Below are positions 34,870 to 45,831 of a stretch of 64,000 bases of DNA, in pieces. Numbering within the stretch: position 1 is the stretch's first letter; every line of letters starts with the position of its first letter. The stretch comes from Larix kaempferi (taxonomy: Eukaryota; Streptophyta; Pinopsida; Pinales; Pinaceae). The notes below the pieces were generated by a model. That model did not search any database. It was given only the letters and a program-made list of their open reading frames with translations, and was not told the DNA's origin. The stretch spans positions 30,775,001 to 30,839,000 of the forward strand of contig BSBM01000232.1 in the NCBI GenBank assembly GCA_027924585.1, written 5' to 3'. The position numbers and the translations under genes were made by a program.

Positions 34870-35380
34870 GAGCATGTAATCCGGTGCCCTGGGAGATTTG
34901 CAGATGGTCTTTCGAGGTTTTGCCTATGGCATGTAATTCGGTGCCCTAAGACATCTGGCAAATGCTCTTTCAAGGTTTTGCTCTGGGAGGACATGTAATT
35001 TGGTGCCTTGGGAGATCTACAGATAGTATTTCGAGGTTTTTCCTATGGCATGTAATTCGGTTCCCTGGGATATCTAGCAGATGCTCTTTCGAGGTTTTGT
35101 CCTATGGCATGTAATTCGTTTCCCTGGGAGATCCGATAGGTTGGGCTGTGTGCCTGCAATCAGTCTTGGGATGCTCTTGCGAGGTTTTGCCATGACCACA
35201 TGTAATTCGTTTCCCTGGGAGATCCTATAGGTAGAGCTGTTTGCTCGTAACAGCCTGGGATGCTCTTGCGAGGTTTTGTGGTGAGGTCACATGTAATTCG
35301 GTGCCCTGGGAGATCCTATAGGTAGAGCTGTGTGCTCGTAACAGCCTGGGATGCTCTTTCGAGGTTTTGTGATGCACGTA
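34870..35380 (+). repeat. E7 3' array 3: seven ATGTAATTCGGTGCCCTGGG repeats
   Basis: Units start at about 34873, 34929, 34990, 35048, 35107, 35198 and 35289. The first four are about 58-60 bp and the last three about 91 bp, the latter with an extra ATAGGTAGAGCTG...CAGCCTGGG block. All share the CATGTAATTCGG start and GATGCTCTTTCGAGGTTTTG end. Two unit sizes side by side suggest an insertion in one unit that then spread. Confidence 0.85.
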
Positions 35381-35618
35381 ATAAGTCCTGAGGATTCCAC
35401 AATATGGCCAGTGATGATGAAGACCTGCAGGTGGTGGGCCTACATCCAGTATGAAAAAGGACTGGCTCTATAGAACTTCCTATGACGAGTAGATTCAGAG
35501 ATTGATTGAGATAGAAGCAGCAGTGACGATGATGATGACTCGATGACGATTATCCAGTGACGATGATCCAGAGAAGATGACTTGTGCTAGAAGAACTGTG
35601 CTGAGAAATACCTTCCTA

Positions 35619-35630
35619 GTTAAGAGGGAG
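35619..35630 (+). other. E7 polypurine tract
   Basis: TTAAGAGGGAG lies directly before the 3' LTR start TGTTGATG (35631). This is the usual copia second-strand primer context. Confidence 0.85.
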
Positions 35631-36280
35631 TGTTGATGTATATGTAACTTCGGAATGTATTTCACATATATGTATATTGTACTCCTATAGAGATGTTATT
35701 ATTCCTCTATACGGAAGTGTCATCATTTATATTGTAAGTGTCGTAACTTATACTTGATGGGTTATTAGAACACCTTGTTTGGGGTCGGCCCTGTATAAGT
35801 CATGTGGGTCAAAGGGTTATTAGACCACCCTATTGGGGGTCGGTCATGTGGGTCAAAGGGTTATTAGACCACCCTATTGGGGGTCGGCCCAGTCAGCATT
35901 ATGTTATGTGGTTAAGTTCGAGCCTACATGAGTTAGGTAAAAAGGCAAGTCAAGTCAAGTATAAATAGAGTGCGGGAGGCACTCTATTTGCTCACTCACT
36001 TCTCACTCATGCACTCAAGGAGGAGTGGCGCACTTATGGAGGAGGAGGATATGCTGCTAGGTTATGTCTATCTCTTATGGTTGGTTGTATCATTGCTCTA
36101 TCTATCTCTGAGGAAGTTATTGGGGTTTTTCACCTTTATGGTTTTCCCCAAGTAAATCTTTGTGTCTCTTGTGTGCTTGCATTATTGTCTCCATGATTGA
36201 TATGCTGTAGATATGCTGTACATGTTGTTCTCTCAGTTAAGATCCTAGATCAGATTGAAGTAAATTCTGAAAATTTAACA
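35631..36280 (+). repeat. E7 3' LTR
   Basis: Same length as the 5' LTR and nearly identical to it, including the TATA box (35961-35969) and the 11-bp inverted repeat. It is followed by the target duplication CAAAA at 36281-36285. Confidence 0.95.
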
Positions 36281-36371
36281 CAAAAGACCGAGATTGAGCG
36301 GGTGTGCAACCTGGTCGTAAAGGCTTGTTGTTGCTGCAACATCCCCCCAATTTTTTTTTGTAAATATTGGG

Positions 36372-37490
36372 TCCCTCCTATTCAAAGATGAGAGAGTAAA
36401 AATCCAATGCTTTCTTGGGAGTCTACCTCGGAGTTTCAGAGATAGGATTGAATTTGTTAATCCACCAAGTCTTGATGAGGCCATTAGGATGGCAATACAT
36501 TGCTATGAGCAGAATAAAGGAAAAACAGAGGTTAACCAAGTGTGGAAAGGAAAGCCAAGAGGGAGCTTTGATCAGAAGAAGAGTGGCTTCAAGCCACCAT
36601 TCTGAGGTCGGCCTAGAACCTTTCCACAGGGGCAGCAAGCAAGGAATGGATTCAAACCAATAGTAGTAGCAGACAAAGCATCAAAGGGACCACTTCAGTG
36701 TTGGGGATGTGGAGAAAACCAAATGTTGAAGGACTGTCCACATCGGAAGGATAACCCTCGAAGGTTGCACAACTTAAAGGGAGCAGCTACAGTGGAGGAA
36801 ATGGCAAGGGAAGCACCTCGAATTTATGCAGCGTTGGACAATCATCAAGCAGACCATCAATCATCAGTGGTGGAAGTTGAAGGTAAGATTGCTAAGCAAT
36901 CTATTTTTGTTTTGATTGATCCAGGATCTACTCATAGTTATGTTTCTCCAGAAGTGGTTGAAGGTTGTTCTCTTAGAAAAGTGAAGCACAATAAATCTTG
37001 GCTAGTTCAATTAGCCACAGGGACCAAGAGGAAAGTAAGTGAAGTAGTGCTGGAGTGCCCCATAGAATTGAATGGACTCCACACACATGCAGATTTAAAT
37101 GTGCTACCTTTAGGATCTTATGATGCCTTGATTGGCATGGATTGGTTGGAAAAACATAGATCCAAATTGGACTGTTATGAGAAAGCACTTGAATGCAATG
37201 ATGAAGAGGGAAGGCCAAGATTGGTAAGAGGAATTCCCAAGCAAGTTTCAGTAAGGCAGATTTCAGCCCTACAGTTGAAAAAGTTTTATAAGAAGGGTTG
37301 TCAATTATATGCAGTTCATATGTCAGAATCGTCAGAGGACAAAGGACCAAGGATTGAATACTTTCCAATGTTGCAAGAGTTCCAAGATGTATTTCCAGAT
37401 GAAGTGTTGGGACTACCACCAAAGAGAGATATTGATTTTACCATCGATCTTGTTCCAGGGGCATCGCCAAATTCCAAAGCTCCTTAGAGA
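36372..37490 (+). pseudogene. E6 gag (C-terminal part) and protease
   Basis: The gag end reads FKDERVKIQCFLGSLP...DRIEFVNPPSLDEAI. The single knuckle at about 36702-36740 is CWGCGENQMLKDC; the usual His is Gln, so zinc binding is doubtful. The protease active site at about 36915-36938 is LIDPGSTHSYVS, where most relatives have DSGST. The later DALIGMDWLEKH is typical. In-frame stops at 36603 (CGA-to-TGA type) and 37485 (just before RMSTSEL) break an otherwise open frame. Confidence 0.9.
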
Positions 37491-38721
37491 ATGAGTACAT
37501 CGGAATTGGTAGAGTTGAAGATGCAGCTACAAGAATTAATGGAAAAAAGGTATATCAAGCCTAGTGTGTCTCCTTGGGAAGCACCGATGTTATTTGTCAA
37601 GAAGAAAGATGGGACTTTAAGACTGTGTATTGATTACAGGCAGCTCAATAAAGTGACAGTCAAGAACAAGTATCCATTTCCAAGAATTGATGACTTGTTT
37701 GATCAAATGAAGGAAGCTAAAGTGTTTTCCAAGATTGACTTAAGGTCTGGTTACCATCAAGTAAGGATTAAAGAAGAAGACATTCACAAGATGACTTTCA
37801 GAACTAGATATGGTCATTATGAGTTCACTGTGGTGCCATTTGGTCTTACCAATGCACCTGCCACGTTCATGTGTCTCATGAATAGTGTATTCATCAAATA
37901 TTTGGATAAGTTTGTGATTGTGTTCTTAGATGACATTCTTTTTCTATTCAAGGAATGGAGAAGAACATGAGGAACATCTAAGAATGGTGTTGCAAGTCCT
38001 TAGAGAGCATTAGTTGTATGCCAAGTTAAGCAAGTGTGATTTTTACCAAAAGAAGATTTAATATTTGGGTCATATCATTTCTGAAGAAAGAATTGCAGTG
38101 GATCCGGAGAAGATTAATTCCATCATGGATTGGTCAACTCCAAAGAATGTTTCTGATGTTAGATATTTTATGGGTCTTGCTGGTTACTACAGAAGGTTTA
38201 TTGAAGGCTTCTCTAGGATAGCTCATCCGATCACTTCATTGCAAAGAAAGAACATCAAGTTTGTATGTGCTGAAAAATGTGAGAAAAATTTTCAGAAATT
38301 AAAGGAGTTACTTACCAGCGCTCCTGTTTTGAAGATAGCAGATCCAAAGAAGGATTTTGTAGTGTGCACAGATGCTTGCATTGAAGGGCTAGGTGGAGTG
38401 CTCATGCAAGAAGGAGTTGTGATTTGCTATGAGTTAAGGAAATTAAAAGAGCATGAAAAGAATTATGCCACACATGATTTAGAATTAGCAGCCATAGTGC
38501 ATGCTCTTAAGATGTGGAGACATTATTTGATGGGAAGAAGATTCGAGCTTAGAACAGACCACATGAGCTTGAAGTATTTGTTTGATCAGCCAAACTTGAA
38601 TTCCAGGCAAGCTAGATGGATGGAGTTCCTTTGTGAATTTGATTTTGAAATTAAGCATGTTAAAGGGAAGGAGAATAAGGTTACAGATGCTCTCAGCAGA
38701 AATTTCATGTTGCAGCAGTAA
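37491..38721 (+). pseudogene. E6 reverse transcriptase and RNase H
   Basis: [42 protein letters not shown] and catalytic FLDD in [12 protein letters not shown] frameshift near 37955 follows, then stops at 38011 and 38060 (both TAG/TAA from CAG-like codons), then HIISEERIAVDPEKI. RNase H (38300-38700) keeps all three acids: D in VCTDACIEG, E in THDLELAAI and D in LRTDHMSLKYL. The connection to integrase is lost in stops after 38721. Confidence 0.92.
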
Positions 38722-38816
38722 GTATGTGTAAATCAGACTTGAAGACAAGAGTTATTGAAGCCTAGCACAGTGATGAAACTTGCATTCAAATTAAAGAGAA
38801 GTTGTAGCAAGGTAAT

Positions 38817-40220
38817 GTGGATGAAAAGTGTGCAGAATATCAGCTTGGCGAAGACAATATCCTCATCTACAAGGATATACTGTACATTCCAAACACTGTA
38901 GATTTGAAGAAGCTAGTGATGGATGAAATTCATCAAATGCCATACTCTAGACATCCAGGATATCAGAAGACTATAACAGCAGTAAGAAAGCAATACTTTT
39001 GGCATGGTATGAAGAAGTACATAGCTAAGTATATTGCTAGGTGTTAGAAGTGCCAACAATTCAAGGTAGAACACCAACATCCAGCAGGATTGTTGTAGCC
39101 CTTACCTATTTCAGAATGGAAGTGGGAAGTGATATCTATGGATTTTATAACAGGTCTTTCCATGACAGTGAAGAAGCATGATTCAATCATGGTTGTGGTG
39201 GAAAAGCTATCAAAGGTAGCTCACTTTATTCCAGTCAAGTCCACTCACAAAGCTAGTGACATTGCGAACATATTCATGAGAGAGATATTCAGATTGCATG
39301 GATTGCCTAAGGCAATAATTTCTGATCGTGATACAAAGTTCACTTCCAATTTTTGGAAGGGATTATTTCAGGAATTGGGAACAAAATTGAATTTTAGTAC
39401 AACATATCATCCTCAAACAAATGGCCAAACTGAGAGGGTGAATCAAGTTCTTGAAGACATGCTGAGAATGTATGTGATGGATAAACCATCCAAGTGGGAA
39501 GATTTCCTACACTTGGTAGAATTTGCATACAATAATAGACATCATGCATCCTTGGGAATGAGTCCATTTGAAGCATTGTATGGCAAGGGATGCAGGACTC
39601 TAGTGATTTGGGACAACCCAGTGAACAGGGTAGTACTTGGACCAGAGATGATCAAGGAAATGGAACAGGAAGTTGCTAAGATCAGACAGAATTTAAAGGC
39701 AGGCCAGGACATGAAAAAGAGTTATGCAGATTTGAAAAAAGTGCATAAGGAATTTCAGATTGGGGATCATGTTTATTTGAGAGTGAAACCAAGGAAAAGT
39801 TCCCTCAAGTTGGGGAGTTGTGCCAAGTTGTCACCAAGATATTGTGGGCCATTTGAAGTCCTTGATAGGATAGGGCCAGTTGCATATAGAATTGCATTGC
39901 CTGCTAACACAAAAGCTCATAATGTTTTCCATGTATCTTTGCTTAAGAAGTATGTACATGATCCTAATCATATGATTGATTGGAATGTGATACAGGTGAA
40001 ACCCGAGGGAGAGTTCCAAGTAGAGCCTATGTGCATCCTCAACAAGAAGGTCACTTTGTTGTGGAATAGAGCCATCGGGCAGGTAAAGGTCCAATGGGAG
40101 CATCTTAGCCCCGATGAGGCTACATGGGAGCTGGAGGATGCCATGAGAGAGACATTCCCATTTTTGTTCAGTTTTGAGAACACCGAGGACGATGTTGTTC
40201 TAAGGGGGAGGGGAATGTAA
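38817..40220 (+). pseudogene. E6 integrase with chromodomain
   Basis: HHCC: H and H in EIHQMPYSRHPG, then C and C in ARC-KCQQF, with a TAG (39045) between them. Catalytic triad: D in SMDFITGL, D in ISDRDTKFTS and E in NGQTERVNQ. GPFEVLDRIGPVAYRI is the usual core of the C-terminal domain. The chromodomain (about 39990-40160: VTLLWNRAIGQVKVQWEHLS, then ATWELEDAM) would direct integration to particular histone marks. 39129-40220 is open over 363 codons. Only two TAG codons (39045 and about 39096) interrupt the protein. Confidence 0.93.
40202..40215 (+). other. E6 polypurine tract
   Basis: AAGGGGGAGGGGAA overlaps the end of the pol frame and runs directly into the LTR start TGTAATATCC. Confidence 0.9.
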
Positions 40221-41832
40221 TATCCTAATTTTGATCCTTATGAAATATTGGCTTCTAATGTAAATATTGTATACATGCGTTGTATGTTTCCCTAGCATGG
40301 AGATCAAGGCCAAGGCCCCGCTAGTGTATGTTCGGATTTTATTTAAAACAAACAGGTAATTGACATTTTGATACCCATGTGCTATTAAGCCATGGAATAT
40401 TGTAAATTGATGTAAATGTTAATATTTCAATAAAATACCAAAATTGGCTATGGAAGCAACCAATGAGAAGGGGCCATGTGTATCCACTGGGGAGTGGTGA
40501 GGGGGTTGTGGGGATGAACCATACGTTGCCAAATGTCATTGTGAGAACCCATTTGACTTTCCTTGATGACATTTATTTATGTTGTAAGGAAGTTGTTGAA
40601 GATTTCAGTCCATGGCTTCAATGGAGCATGGGCAACCCATAAATTTGTATGGCAGAGTATGGGCTCTGTTTTCTTATACCACAAGTCACTCTACCTCATG
40701 ATAGTTGCTTCTTCCTCATCCCCATTCAATTGTGGAAGTTACCAACATCATTTTCCATCCAAAAATGAATTCCAGCAGAGAGCAAAAACCAGAAATCGTA
40801 ACTTTGTAAGAACCCACGTTTTGAAGAGCCAAAAATGCCCAGATTTGGTATTTGACAGTGAAATCCAATGGGGGATCCATAGATATGAACCTTGGGGCAA
40901 ATTTGAGAGGATTAGATACCCTGAAATCCATTGGAAAACCTAGTTTTTATAGCCCAGAAAACCAGTTACGGGATTGAGTTATTTGATGAACAAAATTGTG
41001 AGAAATCCAATTGTGAAAGACTGAGTAGAGGTTGGGTTTGCTTGATAAACTTAGTGAAGGATAGAATATCAAGGATTAGAAGCTCGAACTTTCTATGCCC
41101 ACCCTGAAGAGCACTGGAGGGAAGGGATGCCTAAGGGACTGTGCAGTAGAGAAGGGGACCTTCCTTGTGTTGGGTGTGGTAGATAATGTGGGTGCCTTGA
41201 CTGTTGAATTCATTTGAGATGCCTGTAGCTCTATGGTTGAGCTCACTGGCTTAGCATTTCCCTCCTTTGTCTTTCATATGCTTGAAAAACCCAACTGTGT
41301 GTTGGCTTAGCATGGTTGTTGAGTGAAACCATGGTTGTAAGTGAGCCCAGCTAGTTCTCTTTAGTGGATACACAACCCAGCTCGGGGGTGATCTCTCAGC
41401 TGAAAGAATACAGGATGGACAGAGATCTATGTTTGGGTGGAACGTTGCTCTCACATAGCCAGTTGTTTGGACAACTTCATCTCCAAGACAAGTGTTCTCT
41501 GTGTTGTAAATTATATGCATTATGTGTTCTGCATTGTGCTAATTCAGAATGATATTTATTCATGATTAATGGAATTGGTATGAAGTCTGTGCATAGCATG
41601 AGATTGGGATGGATTCTTTCCCTGTTGATGCATCATTTGCTTGAGATAAATATGCTGATGTATGTTTGTTGTGTGTGTGCAATTATGCATTTTAATTCCG
41701 CTGTGTAATTTAATTGTGCATTTTATTTAAATGGCAAAAATTTTACCATTATGGCTTTGGGGAAGAATTAGACACCCCATGTTACAGTCATGTTTCCTCC
41801 CTTGCATTGGATGGATGGAAGGGGACGTGACA
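40216..41832 (+). repeat. E6 3' LTR
   Basis: It begins TGTAATATCC after the polypurine tract. The best end is GGGACGTGACA at 41832, because it is an imperfect inverse of the start. No partner copy is in the window, so the right edge rests on that inverted-end match alone. No reading frame of note is inside. Confidence 0.7.
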
Positions 41833-43879
41833 ACCATTACTTTTGTTCGGTATAATTTTATCCCTTTTTCAGGCCGATCAATTCCTTTACGAAAAAGGCA
41901 CTTAGGGAGTTTTTGTTAAGCTATTTTCTAACTCCCAAAACAATGAAAAGATCGCTGAGCAATCTTGCTTCCTTTCATGCTCGTTAAACGTATTTGAAAG
42001 GGAGTCTACCTGGTATAAGTTTACCCCTTTTCTGGACCTTGTAGACTAATTACGAAAAATGAATACTCTAGTCACATCAGCTAGAAGAGTTCTTCATTGC
42101 ATCCTTTTATGTTTTTTCAGGCCTTGGAGACTATCACAAGAAAAATAATCCCCTTGGAGTCTACTTATTGCTTTCAGACTCTCGAAAACTGAAATCAACC
42201 ACGAGCATGAACTATCCTTGGCTCGTACAAATCCACACAACAATACCATTTTTTAGCACACTTTTATCCCTTCTTTGAGCTCCTTAAACCATGAAGAAGG
42301 CACCAATGGTGCCTCTCAGCGCCACAATAAAGCACATATAATCACACTATTATGGCAGCTTCCCCAATTTGGTCTCCTTTGTTCAGATTATTCTACGATA
42401 TGCCATCTTGAGAGTTTCCTGATACCATACATCAATTTGTCCTCTTGAGTGTCTCCCATTGCAGTACATACCCCTAATCCATTAAGCTATGGTCCCCGTA
42501 CCTAAAGTTAGTTTCATATGCTTCCAGGTCATCCATGTCATCATGCTCCGAACAAAGGAAGTTTGGTTCCCCCCACTCTATGACCCCAGTTATTCCCCAT
42601 CCCCACAAAATTCCAATCCCACTATAAGTACTATCACTCTTTGGTTGTACACCTCACGCTCCTATCAAGAAAAAATCATTTCCTTGATAGTTGTAAGTCT
42701 CCCTCTGTCGATGCCAACCAATCTTTTCCAGAGGATAGACCCAGAGGTCCCTGTGCCTTGGACTCATCACCATTAGTGGTGAGTGCCTAAGGATCATTTT
42801 GAAAGGAGTCCTTAGTGCCTCTCCAAATTATTGTTTCTCACATACTCGACATCAACACCTTGATCGCATCGTTGAGACTCGTACAGGGTATCGGTCCTTT
42901 CAGTTATTTTTTGAAGACCCCGGATGTCACTAGACTCCAGCACATTGATGATTCTACTTTCAGAACAACGAGTTACATGTTCCTATGGATATCCGGGCTA
43001 TGCTTGGTGACAATATTCAGAAGTACCACAGTGTTATACTCCCTCGAGTATACAATTTCACATACTCTTCAGAAGTTGACTCACAGTTATTGAGTCCCTA
43101 CAGTTGTTGGATACCTTCATATCCAGCAGTTTATCAACCCTTCTGACACCTCATTCAAAACGGTTGTGGATCTTTTCCATTTGTATCAATTCTTCAGATC
43201 AGTCATGGTATGACCATCAGTATGTCCCAGCATTATGTCCCCTCTAGACCATTATGATGTGCACAGCAGGTTCATATATATTGTTCAGGTCCCCTATTTT
43301 GGGCCTCATTATTATTTATATGTTTTGATACAAGCATGGATATGCCTACCTCGTCTATTATCAGAGATTATTCCTCGTTCATTTTGAGGCCATGTATTTT
43401 CAGTTTTTGCAGTTTGCATGGGACCCTTGATCCAGTCTCCAATCGGTATCTTCTCTCCTCCAAACCCCAGGAAAAAGACAAAAGAAATATGATGTCTATT
43501 GGCCATACGATGAGCTCCTGCCCTTACACATCAGGGGAAAATCTATTGACACCCAAAAAATGCTCACTAGCTCATTTCCCTATTCACATGACCCATTTGT
43601 CCACTTTTCCTACCATTTTAGCCTCTAAAACCTTCAAAAGGTCACCAAAAAGACCAAAATCCATCTTTTTCTCCTCAAAATATTTAATTTTCGTCAAAAA
43701 ATACAAAAAAACCCTAAAAAAGGGTCCAAAATTCCCAAAAATCAATTAAAAGGGAATAAAATTCAAAATATATTCAAAAAAGGAAAAAGAGGGAAAAAGA
43801 GGAAAAGAAAACCTAAACCATTCTTTACCAATACCATTGGTTTCCTTAAACCATAGTTGTATTCTCCATCACCAAAAAG

Positions 43880-43890
43880 CTATAAAAAGG
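43880..43890 (+). promoter_or_regulatory. Candidate TATA box of the E5 antisense gene
   Basis: CTATAAAAAGG lies 370-800 bases upstream of the antisense exons. The following leader (TCACTGTTCATCCACATTC) resembles the leader after the TATA box at 47788 in E4 (TTACTATTCACCCATTTGG), so the pair looks homologous. A donor-like GAG|GTAATA at 44080 may end the first exon. Confidence 0.5.
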
Positions 43891-44249
43891 TGATAGAGGC
43901 TCATCACTGTTCATCCACATTCATCCTATCCTTATGCTGCTAAATTCTTTCTTGAGAGCCCTAGCCTCATTTTTTAGTTTGAATATCCCCATTAGCATCT
44001 TAGAGAAGAAGAGATCATTGGAGCTTTGGAGCACCTCACCATTGTAGCTGCTCAAACTCAACCATCTTCACCCTTTGAGGTAATAGAAAATATTAAAGTT
44101 TTTATTTATTTCTCTCATGGATCTATTTTGTTTACTGTTTTTAATCTAGAGTTATTTCCTTGCATATGTTGGATCAAGATTTACTTTTTAGATTTATTTA
44201 CTTTTACTGTTTAATCCAAACTGCTACTACAAGTTAGTAGGTGCACATT

Positions 44250-44697
44250 AGCACATGCTTGGGTGAAAACCCAAGCAACATGTCCCATTATAGGTTTCAG
44301 TACAGGTTTCTTCAGATGTTTGAGGGGTCAACTCCTCATGGTCGCGGATTTCCCCTACGACGGTACTAACTTTTGAGGAGATCCTAATCTAGTGCTTCCC
44401 GAGGGAGTGCAGTGGGGTGATATCGGTAAGAAGAACAACTTGATTGTGTTTTTAATTTTATATATTTTAGTTTTTTTTTATATTAGTACTAATAATTGAT
44501 ACACATTTTATGCAGACGTGGGCCCGTCACGACTGGTCAAAGTCTCTCCGATTGCACGGAGGGGAGCAGTGCGAGAGATATATCCCGCAGCATAAGGTGC
44601 TATCGAGGAGATGGAGGAGGTGGAGGAGAACCTCCGTCGACTGATATTGGACATCCCAGAGCCAGGATTCCATGACCTACCCTGCAACTATCAGTGA
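44250..44697 (+). pseudogene. E5 antisense gene, remaining 3' exons
   Basis: The exon end FPYDGTNF...VLPEGVQWGDIG matches YPYAGIDF...PLPPDTAFRDIG in the E4 antisense protein. Both are cut by a phase-1 intron directly after that point: here GT at 44426, AG at 44514-44515. Exon 2 (44516-44697) reads DVGPSRLVKV..., with one internal TAA and a final TGA at 44695. The plant-mobile-domain part present in E4 is absent, apparently deleted between about 44080 and 44300. It lies antisense to E5 pol. Confidence 0.55.
44426..44515 (+). other. Intron in the E5 antisense gene (90 bp, GT-AG, phase 1)
   Basis: The donor is ATCG|GTAAGA and the acceptor ATTTTATGCAG, with a T-rich tract upstream. It occupies the same position and phase as the 124-bp intron at 49042-49165 in E4, flanked in both by a D-I-(G) exon end and a [D/E]-x-G-P exon start. 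Confidence 0.6.
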
Positions 44698-44904
44698 CAC
44701 ACAGTTGGTGTGTCCAGTCGTTTTGGCTCGTTGCTTATAAAACTAGCGAGGGTGGTGATATGCTACCACGAGCATCGCAGAGACTAGACGCATGTATATG
44801 TATATGTAAAGAAATCCATGAGATTCATATTTTATATCGGGGATATTTACTGAAAGCTTTCATGCTTCAGATTTTGTATCAGCACTACTTTTTGTATTTT
44901 GTAC

Positions 44905-45831
44905 TGTGTTGTAGAAAACTCACTATGGCTTGGGGTAGACCACAACAGACAGATGACTACCAGAAATCAACTCAACTCTCAGAACTATGCTATATAAATG
45001 ACAATGCTAAGATAATGAAGAAGATAACCAACCTCGATCCAAACGTTTGATGTAGATCCCCGTTGGAGCTTTCTGATCCATGCACTTGAATTTGCAAATT
45101 AGTCTTGAAAGCCAATATACAACAAGTACATCTAATATATAAACGACATTAACATCATCAATAGCAATGGTCCATGATATAACAAGTAAATGAAACCCAA
45201 TGTAAGATAAACAACATTTACCACATTAATGGCCGAGAATATGAGTATTTCTATTAATAAACAAGAAGAAGTACAAAGTGATACGACCTCTTTCCGGAAA
45301 CCAATCTGAACCAAGATCTGGATCAATCCACTTGTGCCTCCACCACTTCAATCCTTCATGAATGGCAAACTCAAACTAGATAGGAGTTTGGAAGGTGAAC
45401 ATAAAGGGTTCACAACTACAAGGATCAATGAGTGTAGACTCAAGATAGGGCAAAAATCCACTAGAGTTCTCTTGCTCTTCTTTCTCCTCCCATCCATAAG
45501 CCATATGTGCTTAATATATAGTCCTCTCAAAGGTAAGTGAAAGGACACATCGAGACATTTCTTAGGAAGATGGAGAGCCAAAGGTCACCCAATGATCGCT
45601 TTTTGAGAGTAAAAAGTAATAAATTAGTGATTTTTACCATTTTACTTGATACTCGCGGGCTATAGTGATGCAATTCATGGGTATGCTTGCTATAGTGATG
45701 CAACAAGCGGGTCAGAGGAAAAATGAGGAAATAGTCTGTCTGAAGGATATAAAGTGGATCTGAGTCAGTGAAATGGATCCTACAGGCCAAGGAATGCTGA
45801 TGCTCACAAGGTGGAAGATTACGTTGTAACA
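44905..45831 (-). repeat. E4 3' LTR (left copy)
   Basis: Minus sense: starts TGTTACAACG at 45831 and ends ACACA at 44905. A G-run lies just upstream in minus sense (TTAGGGGGCATC, 45832-45843), a good polypurine tract. A TATAGTGATGCAA unit occurs twice within the LTR (about 45661-45705). Confidence 0.95.

Larger units (their letters stand above)
29040..36280 (+). mobile_element. E7: Ty1/copia element, complete ends, gutted interior
   Basis: LTRs 29040-29689 and 35631-36280 are both 650 bp, begin TGTTGATG and end TTTAACA. They differ at only about eight or nine positions by eye (about 1.3%). CAAAA flanks both sides (29035-29039 and 36281-36285). The primer site is at 29690 and a polypurine tract at 35620. 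Inside, only a fragment of RT and a full RNase H remain recognisable (32755-34109); no protease or integrase is seen. Tandem repeats fill the leader and the 3' part. Recent movement with a defective interior implies mobilisation by a helper. Confidence 0.95.
36372..41832 (+). mobile_element. E6: 5'-truncated chromovirus (Tekay/Del-like)
   Basis: Homology begins abruptly in the middle of gag near 36372 (LFKDERVKIQCFLGSLP); 5' LTR, primer site and gag start are absent. Gag, protease and RT share one frame to about 37955. After one frameshift come RNase H, then integrase with a C-terminal chromodomain, a polypurine tract and a 3' LTR of about 1.6 kb. The LTR ends and domain order fit chromoviruses. 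The pieces are well preserved compared with E2 and E3. Confidence 0.9.
41833..44899 (-). mobile_element. E5, left part: 3' region with probable 3' LTR and an antisense gene
   Basis: E5 is a minus-strand Tat-like element whose gag-pol lies at 59576-64000; E4 inserted between the two parts with TGTAC at 44900-44904 and 59436-59440. In the left part, a minus-strand purine tract with an LTR-like TGAACAATATATATG (about 43287) may mark the start of its 3' LTR, which would then lie within 41833-43286. No long frame is present. The plus-strand antisense exons (44250-44697) follow. Confidence 0.5.

Noticed and set aside
34219-35380. Regularly spaced repeats that could suggest a CRISPR array
   Set aside because: Units are contiguous tandem repeats without unique spacers, inside a plant copia element.
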